Shown here in pieces: positions 34,938 through 43,340 of a stretch of 64,000 nt of DNA. Position 1 is the stretch's first letter, and each line of letters starts with the position of its first letter. The stretch is from Poindextera sp041691315 (lineage in GTDB: Bacteria; Pseudomonadota; Alphaproteobacteria; Caulobacterales; Caulobacteraceae): positions 62,001 to 126,000 of the forward strand of contig JBEPUW010000004.1 of the NCBI GenBank assembly GCA_041691315.1. Reading direction: 5' to 3'. The notes below the pieces were generated by a model, which was not told the origin of the DNA, searched no databases, and saw only the letters and a list, made by a program, of their open reading frames with translations. A program made the position numbers and the translations under genes.

Positions 34938-36044
34938 GTGGCGACGATTTCGGCCGATGAAAGAGGGGCCTTGCGCGACTCCGTCCGTCGGTTGCTGGCG
35001 GACCACAGCGCCGAGGCGGACGTGCGCCGGACCATGGAGACCGCGGCCGGCTACGACGCCGCGCTGTGGCGCCGGCTGGCCGAGATGGGCATCGCCGGCC
35101 TGGTGATCAGGGAGGATTTCGGCGGCGCGGGCGCCGGCCCGCTGGAGCTGGAGTTGGTCATGGAAGAGGCGGGAGCTGCCTTGCTGTGCTCGCCGCTGCT
35201 GGCCAGCGGCGTGCTGGCGGCCGAACTGCTGCGCGCGCTGGGCGACAAGGACGCCAAGACCCGGTTGCTGCCCGGAATCGCGGCCGGGACCAGCATCGCC
35301 ACCGTGGCCCTGACCGGTGATGCTGGAACGTGGACGCCGGACGGCGTCTCGGTGACGGCGAGCGAGGTCGCGGGCGGATGGCGGCTCAAGGGCGAGGCCT
35401 CCTACGTCATCCACGGCCAGAACGCCGACGTCCTTCTCGTGCTCGCCAAGATCGGCGACGATCTCGCGGTGTTCGAGGTCGATCCGAAGGCGGCCTCCAT
35501 CGCGGCCCTGCCGACCTTCGACCACACCCTTCGCCTGGCCAGGATCACCTTCGCCAACGCGCCGGCGCGCCGCCTTGCGGCGACCGGCCCGGTCTGGGAC
35601 GCCGTGCAGCAGGCGCTGAACCTGGCCCTGGTCGGGCTGTGCGGCGAACAGGCCGGCGGCGCGCGGCGGGTGCTGGACTTCACCGTCGACTACGCCAAGG
35701 CGCGCATCCAGTTCGGCCGCGCCATCGGCAGCTTCCAGGCCATCAAGCACATGGCCTCGGATCTGCTGCTGGAATCGGAATCGGCCATCTCAGCCGCGCG
35801 CAACGCCGCCCGCGCCCTGGCCGAGGACTCAGCCGACGCCGAGGCGGCCATCAGCCTGGCCGCCTTCGCCTGCGCCGACGCCTTCTCGACCACCACCGCG
35901 ACCGCGATCCAGATGCACGGCGGCATCGCGTTTACCTGGGCCCATCCCGCCCACCTCTACCTGCGCCGGGCGCGGGCCGACGCCCAGCTGTTCGGCCCGC
36001 CGGCCTATCACCGCGAACGCTACATCCAGCAGCTGGGAGGCTGA
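34938..36044 (+). CDS. acyl-CoA dehydrogenase (first subunit of a pair)
   Basis: A 368-residue FAD-dependent acyl-CoA dehydrogenase-like protein with an N-terminal helical domain, middle beta domain (WRLKGEASYVIHGQNADVLLV) and C-terminal helices (YAKARIQFGRAIGSFQAIKHM, then QMHGGIAFTWAHPAHLYLRRA). The FAD-binding RxQFGxxIGxFQ motif is present. It is shorter than classical homotetrameric enzymes, like one half of the heteromeric steroid or terpenoid side-chain dehydrogenases. It starts with GTG with GGGAG seven bases before, and the partner gene follows two bases after its stop. Confidence 0.88.
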   Translation: MATISADERGALRDSVRRLLADHSAEADVRRTMETAAGYDAALWRRLAEMGIAGLVIREDFGGAGAGPLELELVMEEAGAALLCSPLLASGVLAAELLRALGDKDAKTRLLPGIAAGTSIATVALTGDAGTWTPDGVSVTASEVAGGWRLKGEASYVIHGQNADVLLVLAKIGDDLAVFEVDPKAASIAALPTFDHTLRLARITFANAPARRLAATGPVWDAVQQALNLALVGLCGEQAGGARRVLDFTVDYAKARIQFGRAIGSFQAIKHMASDLLLESESAISAARNAARALAEDSADAEAAISLAAFACADAFSTTTATAIQMHGGIAFTWAHPAHLYLRRARADAQLFGPPAYHRERYIQQLGG

Positions 36045-36046
36045 TC

Positions 36047-37249
36047 ATGGACGACGCCACACCGCTCGCCACCGTCACCGACGACCAGCTGCGCGACGAG
36101 GTCGCCGCCTGGCTTAAGGCCCATTGGGACCCGTCGATCCGGCGAGACGGCGAGGGCTACCGCGCCTGGATCGCCAAGGTGGTCGAGGCGCGCTGGGCCG
36201 CGCCGCGCTGGCCGGTGGACTGGTTCGGGCGCGGGCTCTCCAACGAACAGGGCCGCATCGTCGAGCGCGAGTTCGCCCGAGTCGGCGCGCCGGGCACCGG
36301 CCAGGACCGCACCCAGCTCTACGCCAACACCCTGCTGGCCAAGGGAACCGAGGCGCTCAAGGCCAGGCTGATCGGCCCGATCCTGCGCGGCGAGATCGTC
36401 ATGTGTCTGCTCTATTCGGAGCCGGGCGCCGGCTCCGACCTGGCCGGCGTGCGTACGCGCGCCGAGCTCGACGGCGACCACTATGTCGTCAACGGCCAGA
36501 AGGTCTGGACCTCGACGGCGGCGACCGCCGACTACGGCATGCTGATCGCTCGCACCAATTGGGACGTGCCCAAGCACGCGGGCCTCAGCTTCTTCTTCCT
36601 GCCGATGAAGCAGCCCGGCGTCGAGGTGCGCCCGCTGCGCCAGATCACCGACGAGAGCCACTTCAACGAGGTCTTCCTTACCGACGCGATTGTCCCGGCG
36701 GAGAACCTGCTCGGCGAACTCGGCCAGGGCTGGAGCGTGCTGCAGACGGCCCTGGCCTATGAGCGCTCGGTCATGGGCGAGGGCGCGCGCGGGCCGCGCT
36801 CAGGCGTCGCGGAGGCCGTAGGCGAGGAGCCGCTGATCGCGCTGGCCCGCGAGGCCGGGGTGCTTGGCGACCCGACGCTGCGCCAGGAGATCGCCCGGGT
36901 GATCGCCTACAAGAAGCTGAACGCGCTGAATACCGCCCGCGCCAAGGCCGACCTGGCCCAGGGCACGTCTTCGCCGGTGATGAGCCTGGGCAAGCTCGCC
37001 ATGTCGCGCATCCTGCATGAGGAGGCGCGCCTGCGCACGGCCATACTCGGCGCCGGCAGCCTGCTCGAGGGCCCCGACCACCCGCGCGCCGAGGACGCCA
37101 ACTTCCTGACCCTGAACGCCTATTTCACCTCCATCGGCGGCGGCACCGACCAGATCCAGCGCAACATCATCGGCGAGCGCGTCCTGGGCCTGCCCAAGGA
37201 GCCGGAGGTCGACCGCGACGTGCCCTTCCGCGAGGTGCGCGGGGGTTAG
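36047..37249 (+). CDS. acyl-CoA dehydrogenase (second subunit of a pair)
   Basis: A 400-residue acyl-CoA dehydrogenase. CLLYSEPGAGSDLAGVRTRA and VNGQKVWTSTA are classical flavin-binding and substrate motifs, and the C-terminus ends GGGTDQIQRNIIGERVLGLP. The ATG at 36047 follows GGGAGG and lies two bases after the first subunit's stop; a longer upstream reading overlaps that gene and is a shadow. The pairing of two differing acyl-CoA dehydrogenase genes resembles the alpha2beta2 enzymes of steroid or bile acid side-chain oxidation, though only genome context elsewhere could confirm the substrate. Confidence 0.9.
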   Translation: MDDATPLATVTDDQLRDEVAAWLKAHWDPSIRRDGEGYRAWIAKVVEARWAAPRWPVDWFGRGLSNEQGRIVEREFARVGAPGTGQDRTQLYANTLLAKGTEALKARLIGPILRGEIVMCLLYSEPGAGSDLAGVRTRAELDGDHYVVNGQKVWTSTAATADYGMLIARTNWDVPKHAGLSFFFLPMKQPGVEVRPLRQITDESHFNEVFLTDAIVPAENLLGELGQGWSVLQTALAYERSVMGEGARGPRSGVAEAVGEEPLIALAREAGVLGDPTLRQEIARVIAYKKLNALNTARAKADLAQGTSSPVMSLGKLAMSRILHEEARLRTAILGAGSLLEGPDHPRAEDANFLTLNAYFTSIGGGTDQIQRNIIGERVLGLPKEPEVDRDVPFREVRGG

Positions 37250-37314
37250 CGCGGTGACCCAGACCGCGTCCAGTTGGAAGCGACGTCCGACAAATGACGC
37301 TCCCCTGAACGCTC

Positions 37315-37343
37315 TTGATCGTATCTCGTTTGAGATACACTAT
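37315..37343 (+). promoter_or_regulatory. operator/promoter of the RelBE-type module
   Basis: GTATCTC-GTTT-GAGATAC (37321-37338) is a palindrome placed directly after a TTGATC (37315-37320) and before CACTAT (37338-37343), so it fills the -35/-10 spacer. The antitoxin ATG is at 37368. This fits autorepression by the RelB-like antitoxin. Confidence 0.65.
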
Positions 37344-37367
37344 GGACGCCCGGCCAGAAGGATCGCC

Positions 37368-37673
37368 ATGACCGCTCACACCTCAATGCTGCATGTGCGC
37401 GTGGACGACCAACTCAAGGCCGACGCCTCCGAAAAGCTCGCCCGCGTCGGCCTCACCATCTCCGATGCTGTCCGCATCCTGCTTACGCGTGTCGCCAAGG
37501 AGGGCGGGCTACCCGCCGGACTCACTGCCGATCCCGAAGCCCACGACGCCTGGTTCCGCGCCAAGGTGCAGGAGGCCCTTGCCGACACCCGCCCCACCGT
37601 GCCCCATCGGCAGGTGATGGACGAGGTTCAAGTGCGGATCGACCGGAAGCGCCGTGACCGCGCGGGCGCTTGA
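37368..37673 (+). CDS. RelB/DinJ-family antitoxin
   Basis: A 101-residue antitoxin. The N-terminal ribbon-helix-helix reads MLHVRVDDQLKADASEKLARVGLTISDAVRILLTRV, the DinJ/RelB DNA-binding and dimer domain. The C-terminal 50 residues, rich in Ala, Asp and Arg, form the toxin-binding extension. It starts at the ATG 37368 with AGAAGGA upstream; a 38-residue upstream extension would run through the operator and is rejected. It overlaps the toxin gene. Confidence 0.9.
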   Translation: MTAHTSMLHVRVDDQLKADASEKLARVGLTISDAVRILLTRVAKEGGLPAGLTADPEAHDAWFRAKVQEALADTRPTVPHRQVMDEVQVRIDRKRRDRAGA

Positions 37674-37941
37674 GTGGCGCGAGGCGGCGCGGGCCGACCT
37701 GCTCGCCATTGTAGATTACATATCCGACGACAATCCCGACGCCGCCCAGCGGTTGAAGGACGAGATCGAGGACAAGGTGTCCAAGCTGCCCGCCCGTCCG
37801 AAGCTCTACCGGCCGGGACGTGTCGGCGGCACTCGCGAAATGGTCGTTCGGCCCAACTACGTCGTCGTTTATGCCGAAGATGACCGCGCTGTGGTGATCC
37901 TGCGCGTGCTTCACGCCGCCCAGCAATGGCCGCCGGACTGA
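37654..37941 (+). CDS. RelE/ParE-family toxin
   Basis: A 95-residue toxin with a GTG start 20 bases inside the antitoxin gene. The fold markers are WREAARADLLAIVDYISDDNPDAA and then YRPGRVGGTREMVVRPNYVVVYAED, with ILRVLHAAQQW at the end, matching the RelE/ParE superfamily (YoeB/ParE-like tail). It is either a ribosome-dependent mRNA endonuclease or a gyrase poison. No premature stop is seen, so this module looks active. Confidence 0.9.
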   Translation: MTARALEWREAARADLLAIVDYISDDNPDAAQRLKDEIEDKVSKLPARPKLYRPGRVGGTREMVVRPNYVVVYAEDDRAVVILRVLHAAQQWPPD

Positions 37942-38032
37942 GGCCGGCCCGCGCGCTCTTCCTGTCTATTGTTTCACTTGCTTATCGACCGGGACCGTCC
38001 GAAATCGGCCCCGGCTGGCTCGGGAGACCTCA

Positions 38033-39451
38033 GTGACTGATGATGCAAGGCCGGCCGCGACCCGTCGCCTCAGTCTGCCGACGCTCCTGACCTTTTCCAC
38101 CGTCACCCTGCCCGGAAGCGCGCTGGGTATCGCCACCTCGATCTATCTGACGCCTTATCTGGCCGGCCACCTGGGGCTGAGCCTGACCGTGATCGGCGCG
38201 GCCTTCTTCATCGTCAGGCTGATCGACATCCCGGTCGATCCGATCCTCGGCGTGATCATGGATCGCACCCGCACCCGGCTCGGGCGCTACCGGCTCTGGC
38301 TGTTGATCGGCGCGCCGATCTTCATGCTGGCGGTCTATAAGCTGCTGCTGGCCAAGCCCGGGATCGACGAGACCTACCTGGTCCTTTGGCTGCTGGTGCA
38401 GGCGCTCGGCGGCTCCATCACCGGCCTCGCCCAGGGGGCCTGGTCGGCGACGCTGGCCACCGGCTACAACGAACGATCGCGGCTGTTCAGCCTGCTGACC
38501 GTGGTCGGCGTCGCCGCCAACGTCATCGTCCTCGCCATCCCGATCTTCGGCCAGAGGTTCGGCCTGAGCAATGCCGAGAGCGTGCATGTGATGGGCTGGC
38601 TGGCCATCGGCCTGACCCCGATCTGCTTCGGCCTGGTGGCCTGGCGCGTGCCGGAGACGATCGCCGCCAACGTCCCCAGCCACCGCTTCCCGCTGGCCGA
38701 CTATTGGGCGCTGGTGAAGAAGCCGGCCATGCTGCGCCTGTTCTGCGCCCAGGCGGCGCTGCAGCTCGGGCCCGGCTGGATGAGCGCGCTGTACATCTTC
38801 TTCTTCCGCGACGTCCTCGGTTTTCCGGTTGCGCTGTCGTCCCTGCTGCTGATCGTCTACATCATGGCCGCGATCATCGGGGCGCCGGCCACGGCCTGGG
38901 TGTCCAGCCGGTTCGGCAAGCACCGCACCCTGATCGTCACCACCACCGCCTATTCGCTCGGCCTCTGCACCATCTTCTTCCTGCCGCCCGGCCACCTCCT
39001 GATCACCGGTCCGGTGATGTTCTGGTGCGGCTTCATGGCCTCCGGCTTCGGGCTCCTGGTCTCATCGATGACCGCCGACGTCGGCGATGAAGTCCGGCTC
39101 GAGCAGGGCAAGCAGCGGATGAGCCTGATCTATTCGCTGATCGGCCTGGCCAACAAGCTGGCCGGCGCGGCGCAGTTCTTCCTGTCGCTCTCGATGCTGG
39201 CCTGGGTCGGCTACAACGCCAAGGACGGCGCCCACAACACGGCGTCCGCGATCAAGGGGCTGGAATACATCTTCATCCTCGGTCCGATCTTCTTCGTCAT
39301 GCTCGGCGGCGCCTGTTTCATCGGCTGGAAGCTGGACGCCGTGCGCCACGGCGAGATCCGCGAGGCCCTGGAGATCCGCGACGCCGCGCTTGGCGAGGCC
39401 GCGGTGATCGGCAGCCTGACCGGCCAGCCCGCCCCGGCGCCGGGCGAATAA
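38033..39451 (+). CDS. MFS transporter, glycoside-pentoside-hexuronide:cation symporter type
   Basis: A 472-residue transporter with twelve hydrophobic segments. RLIDIPVDPILGVIMDRTRTRLGRYR is the loop 2-3 signature of the MFS_2/GPH family (sugar or organic-acid cation symport). The GTG start at 38033 follows GGGAGA five bases upstream. The gene stands alone before a convergent second MFS gene. The substrate is unknown; similar proteins in these bacteria lie near catabolic genes, as here. Confidence 0.85.
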   Translation: MTDDARPAATRRLSLPTLLTFSTVTLPGSALGIATSIYLTPYLAGHLGLSLTVIGAAFFIVRLIDIPVDPILGVIMDRTRTRLGRYRLWLLIGAPIFMLAVYKLLLAKPGIDETYLVLWLLVQALGGSITGLAQGAWSATLATGYNERSRLFSLLTVVGVAANVIVLAIPIFGQRFGLSNAESVHVMGWLAIGLTPICFGLVAWRVPETIAANVPSHRFPLADYWALVKKPAMLRLFCAQAALQLGPGWMSALYIFFFRDVLGFPVALSSLLLIVYIMAAIIGAPATAWVSSRFGKHRTLIVTTTAYSLGLCTIFFLPPGHLLITGPVMFWCGFMASGFGLLVSSMTADVGDEVRLEQGKQRMSLIYSLIGLANKLAGAAQFFLSLSMLAWVGYNAKDGAHNTASAIKGLEYIFILGPIFFVMLGGACFIGWKLDAVRHGEIREALEIRDAALGEAAVIGSLTGQPAPAPGE

Positions 39452-39461
39452 GCCGGGGCGG

Positions 39462-40601
39462 CTACAGCCTCAGCAGCCGCCCGCTGGCCGCGACGCCGGC
39501 CAGCAACGCGGCCACGATCATGAAGGCTGCGGGCAGGCTGGCGGCGTGGGCCACGAAGCCGATGGCCGCCGGGCCGACCAGGATGCCGGCATAGCCGAGC
39601 GTCGTGATCGCCGGCACGGCGACGGCTTCCGGCATGGCGGTCTGGCGGCCGGCGCCAGTGAACAGGATCGGCACGATGTTGGAACAGCCGGCGCCGACCA
39701 GGGCGTAGCCGACCAGGGCGACCGGCCAGGAGTCGACCAGGGTGGCCAGCGCGAAGCCGCCGGCGGCGCACAGGCCGCCGATCAGGATGATATTGCCGCC
39801 GCCGAACCGGTGCACGAACCGGTCGCCGGTTAGCCGGCCGATGGTCATGGTCAGCGCAAACGCGGCGTAGCCCAGGCCGGCGTAAGCCTTCGCCATGCCG
39901 CGCACCGAGGAGAGGAAGAGCGCGCTCCAGTCGAGCACCGAGCCCTCGGCGAGAAAGAGGATGAAGCAGAGGATGCCGATGAACCAGACCACCCCGCGCG
40001 GAAAGGCGAAGGGCGGACCCTCGGCCTGGCTGCCGTAGGTCAACAGGTGCGGCGCGGCCAGGCCTAAGAGGACGAGGCACGCGGCGCTGACCACCACGGC
40101 GGCGACCAGCGGCGTGCCGCCGGCGCCCAGCAGGGCGGTCACTCCGACCGCGCCGGCGATGCCGCCCAGGCTGTAGAAGCCGTGGAAGCCCGACATCAGC
40201 GGCCGGCCGCTGTCGCGCTCGACCATGATCGCCTGGATGTTGCCGGAGACGTCGATCGCGCCGACCGCGCCGCCGAAGACGGTGAGGGTGGCGACCAGCA
40301 GCGGCAGGCTGGACGCCCAGGCCAGCACCGGCAGCGTCGCGCACAGCATCAGCGACGCCGTCACGATCACCCGCCGGCAGCCGAACCGCGAGGTCAACGC
40401 CCCGGCCAGCGGCATGGTGAGGATCGAGCCCCCGCCCAGACAGAGCAGCAAAAGGCCGAGCACCCCTTCATCGACGCCGGTGCGCGCCTTGACGAACGGC
40501 ACCAGCGGCGCCCAGGCCGCGGTGCCGAGGCCGACGATCAGGAAGACCAGCCGTGTCGAAAAGGCGTCGCGAGCGGCGGTTGGGTTTCCGCTCGCCGCCA
40601 C
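39462..40601 (-). CDS. MFS transporter (YbjJ/FucP-like)
   Basis: A 379-residue major facilitator transporter with about twelve segments. The N-terminal part reads STRLVFLIVGLGTAAWAPLVPFVKARTGVDEGVLGLLLL, and the loop motif LAGALTSRFGCRRVI follows. It fits small MFS proteins of the FucP/YbjJ class. The stop is ten bases from the convergent MFS gene stop. It lies nine bases upstream of the acyl-CoA synthetase stop in the same direction, suggesting co-transcription with the synthetase below. Confidence 0.88.
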   Translation of the reverse strand: MAASGNPTAARDAFSTRLVFLIVGLGTAAWAPLVPFVKARTGVDEGVLGLLLLCLGGGSILTMPLAGALTSRFGCRRVIVTASLMLCATLPVLAWASSLPLLVATLTVFGGAVGAIDVSGNIQAIMVERDSGRPLMSGFHGFYSLGGIAGAVGVTALLGAGGTPLVAAVVVSAACLVLLGLAAPHLLTYGSQAEGPPFAFPRGVVWFIGILCFILFLAEGSVLDWSALFLSSVRGMAKAYAGLGYAAFALTMTIGRLTGDRFVHRFGGGNIILIGGLCAAGGFALATLVDSWPVALVGYALVGAGCSNIVPILFTGAGRQTAMPEAVAVPAITTLGYAGILVGPAAIGFVAHAASLPAAFMIVAALLAGVAASGRLLRL

Positions 40602-40610
40602 GCCGGTCCC

Positions 40611-42227
40611 TTAGTCCGCGCCGGCCAGCGCCGTCTCGGCCAGGGACTTGGCGGTCGGATAGTCGGCCTTGCCGTTGGCGGCGCGGATGGACTGGGTGGT
40701 GGCCACGATCCGCTTCGGGGTCTTGTAGCCGGCCAGGTGCTTGCGCACGTGGGCGCGCAGGGCGGCCTCGTCCAGGCTATGGCCTTCGCTCAGCCGCACC
40801 ACGCCGGTCACCGCCTGGCCCCACTTCTCGTCGGGCAGGCCGACAACCAGGGCGTCCTCGATGGAGTCGTGGGTCTTCAAGGCCTCCTCGACCTCTTCGG
40901 GGAAGACCTTTTCGCCGGCGGTGTTGATGCAGGCGCTGCCTCGGCCGAGCAGGGTGAGCGTCCCATCGGTCTCGACAATGCACCAGTCGCCGGGGATCGA
41001 GTAACGCACGCCGCCGATGGTGCGGAAGGTGCGCGCGGTCTTCTCCTCATCCTTGTAGTAGCCGACCGGATTGGGCGGACCGATGGCCACCATGCCGGGG
41101 ATGCCCGAGCCGGGCTCGACGATGTTGTCGTTCTCGTCGAACACCTTGCAGCGCTCGCCTAGGACGAATTTGGCGGTCTGCACCTCGCCCCCCTTGGCCA
41201 TCATCGACATGCCCATGCCCAGCGCCTCGGAGGAGGAGAAACCGTCCGACAGCATGGCTCCGGGCATGTGCTCAAGCAGGCCCTGCTTGACCTCCAGGCT
41301 CCACATGACGCCGGAGGAGACGATCACCGCGACGCTGGAGACGTCATACTTGCCAGGCGCGGCGTTCAGCGCGTTCAGGATCGGCTTGCCGAAGGAATCG
41401 CCGACGATGACCAGGGTCTGCGGCTTGTGCGCATCGATGGCCTGCAGCAGTTCCTCGGCGTCGAAGGCGCCGCTTTCCAACAGAATGACGCAACCGCCGG
41501 CCATCATCGTGCCCATGGAGGTCAGCAGCCCGGTGCCGTGCATCAGCGGCGGCGCCGGCAGGATGCGCCCGCCGGGGCCGGCCTTGCGGATCTGTTCGGT
41601 CATTTCGGCCGCGTTCTCCGGCACCGGCATCCCCATCCGGCGGGCCTGGGTGGTGGTGATCTCGCGCAGGTCCTCGTGCGCCCACATCACCCCTTTGGGC
41701 ATGCCGGTGGTGCCGCCGGTGTAGATGAAGAACTGGTCTTCGCCGGAGCGCTGGATGTCCAGCGGCCCGCCATTGCCCTCGGCGGACAGGTCCTCGAACC
41801 GCTCGGCGAACGGGGCGACCTTGCCGTCCGGACTGACCTCGATCCAGTTTTTCACCTTCGGCAGGCGAGGTCGGATCTCGGTGACGGCGTCGCGGAATTC
41901 CGACGAATAGACCACCGTCTGGGCGTCGGCGTTGTCGAAAATGTACCAGACCTCTTCCGGCGTGTAGCGATAGTTGACGTTGACGTGGGTCAGCCGCGCC
42001 TTCCAGCCGGCGGCCAGCGCCATCAGGTATTCCGGCCGGTTGCGCATATACATGGCGATCTTGTCGCCGGGCGTGGCGCCGCGGGCGATCAGGCCGCGCG
42101 CCATGTTGTTGGTCGCCTGGATGGCCTCGCCCCAGTTGATGACCCGGTCGCCGTGAATGAACGCCGGCGCCTCGGGCGGCACGCCAAGGGCCACGGCGTC
42201 GAGAATGTCTCCGAAATTCGAAAGCAT
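40611..42227 (-). CDS. acyl-CoA synthetase (fatty-acid--CoA ligase)
   Basis: A 538-residue AMP-forming ligase with the P-loop FIYTGGTTGMPKGVMWAH (serine to glycine at its second position, as in many proteobacterial FadD-like enzymes), SSSEALGMG, GDWCIVETDGTLTLLGRGS and a C-terminal lysine in NGKADYP. Together with the divergent enoyl-CoA hydratase and the AcuI-like reductase it forms a small acid-degradation set. The exact chain length or ring acid cannot be read. Confidence 0.92.
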   Translation of the reverse strand: MLSNFGDILDAVALGVPPEAPAFIHGDRVINWGEAIQATNNMARGLIARGATPGDKIAMYMRNRPEYLMALAAGWKARLTHVNVNYRYTPEEVWYIFDNADAQTVVYSSEFRDAVTEIRPRLPKVKNWIEVSPDGKVAPFAERFEDLSAEGNGGPLDIQRSGEDQFFIYTGGTTGMPKGVMWAHEDLREITTTQARRMGMPVPENAAEMTEQIRKAGPGGRILPAPPLMHGTGLLTSMGTMMAGGCVILLESGAFDAEELLQAIDAHKPQTLVIVGDSFGKPILNALNAAPGKYDVSSVAVIVSSGVMWSLEVKQGLLEHMPGAMLSDGFSSSEALGMGMSMMAKGGEVQTAKFVLGERCKVFDENDNIVEPGSGIPGMVAIGPPNPVGYYKDEEKTARTFRTIGGVRYSIPGDWCIVETDGTLTLLGRGSACINTAGEKVFPEEVEEALKTHDSIEDALVVGLPDEKWGQAVTGVVRLSEGHSLDEAALRAHVRKHLAGYKTPKRIVATTQSIRAANGKADYPTAKSLAETALAGAD

Positions 42228-42323
42228 CGTCCTGAACGTTCCTCTTATGGCCGCCCGAGCGGGCGACGCTTTAGGCTAAGGTCCAACATATGACGGCGAC
42301 CGGTTCAAGCCACCACACCATCC

Positions 42324-42425
42324 GTCATGGCCCGATTTATTCGGGCCACCCATCATCACCGTCGATCGTTCGTGTTCATGGGTTCCCCGCATTCCGCCGC
42401 TTCGCGGCTCCAGCGGGGAATGACG
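42324..42425. repeat. second copy of the intergenic palindromic element
   Basis: A diverged copy of the inner element at 2683-2786: same order of hairpins (GGCCCGA 42329-42335 with TCGGGCC 42341-42347; TTCCCCGC 42383-42390 with GCGGGGAA 42413-42420) and the same outer GTCATGG...ATGACG ends. It fills most of the divergent region between the synthetase and hydratase genes. The 270 bases of this spacer hold nothing else apart from the hydratase ribosome binding site. Confidence 0.85.
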
Positions 42426-42497
42426 GGGGGGGGAGTGGCGCTGGTTTTCATCCTCGTGGGCGCCTATCGTGGCGCAAAACCGGTGGGAGGATGCGCG

Positions 42498-43337
42498 TTG
42501 GACTTCAAGGACATCATCTACGCCGTCGACGGCCCGCTGGGCGTCATCACCCTGAACCGGCCGGCCTATCGCAACGCCCAGGGCTACCGGATGCTGGACG
42601 AGATCGACCAGGCGTTCGGGCTGGCCAAGGCGAACGCCGACGTCCGCGTGGTGGTCGTGAAGGGGGCGGGCGGGGTCTTCTCCACCGGCCACGACCTGGG
42701 CACGCCGGAAGGGACCGAGTACCGCGAGGCCCTGGGCGCCAAGCCGGGCATCGAGCGCTACGACCAGTTCAAGCGCTACAACCTCGACCTGTTGCTGGCC
42801 TGGCGCAACTTCCCGAAGCCGACCATCGCCATGGTCGAGGGCTACTGCATCTATGCGGGCTGGATGTTGGCCGCGGCCATGGACGTGGTGTTCGCCGCCG
42901 ACTCGGCCGAGTTCCTGGGCGGCTTCGTCGAGTACAACTGCATTCCCTGGGACATCGGCGTGCGCCGGGCCAAGGAGCTGGTGTTCGAGAGCCGCTTCAT
43001 CAGCGCCGACGAGGCGGCCCGCTTCGGCCTGGTCAACAGGGTGCTGCCGCTGGCCGACCTTGAACGCGAGACCTTCGCCTATGCGCGGCGGGTGGCTGAG
43101 AACAGCCCCGAGGCGCTGCGCATGGCCAAGATCCAGATGAACAAGGCCCAGGACGCCCAAGGCTTCACCAACGCCGTCGAAGACAGCCTGGGCGACTACC
43201 AGGCGATGATGTACATGCCCGGCTCGGCCATGCGGATGGAGGGCGAGCGGCGGTTGCTCACCGTCGATCTGGCCGTGAAGGGCAAGCGCGGCGAGCGCTT
43301 CGGCCTGACCCCGCCGGCTAAAGAAAAGGCGAGCTAA
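42498..43337 (+). CDS. enoyl-CoA hydratase/isomerase
   Basis: A 279-residue crotonase-fold enzyme. GVITLNRPAYRNAQGYRML and VVVVKGAGGVFSTGHDLGTPEG form the oxyanion and CoA-binding parts, and IAMVEGYCIYAGWMLAAAMDVVFAA carries the second oxyanion segment. It lacks the usual glutamate pair of the classical hydratase in obvious form, so it may isomerise or hydrolyse instead. The TTG at 42498 is chosen because GGGAGG lies eight bases before it; an upstream reading of the frame would translate the palindromic repeat. The AcuI-like gene follows three bases after the stop. Confidence 0.9.
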   Translation: MDFKDIIYAVDGPLGVITLNRPAYRNAQGYRMLDEIDQAFGLAKANADVRVVVVKGAGGVFSTGHDLGTPEGTEYREALGAKPGIERYDQFKRYNLDLLLAWRNFPKPTIAMVEGYCIYAGWMLAAAMDVVFAADSAEFLGGFVEYNCIPWDIGVRRAKELVFESRFISADEAARFGLVNRVLPLADLERETFAYARRVAENSPEALRMAKIQMNKAQDAQGFTNAVEDSLGDYQAMMYMPGSAMRMEGERRLLTVDLAVKGKRGERFGLTPPAKEKAS

Positions 43338-43340
43338 GAC

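Noticed and set aside
35330..36046. Extension of the second acyl-CoA dehydrogenase over the first
   Set aside because: The upstream part is a shadow of the first dehydrogenase. The ATG at 36047 has a GGGAGG site.
37254..37367. 38-residue extension of the RelB-like antitoxin
   Set aside because: It reads through the promoter palindrome and is not part of the ribbon-helix-helix family.
42327..42497. N-terminal extension of the enoyl-CoA hydratase
   Set aside because: It would translate the palindromic repeat. A TTG with a GGGAGG site gives the normal family start.
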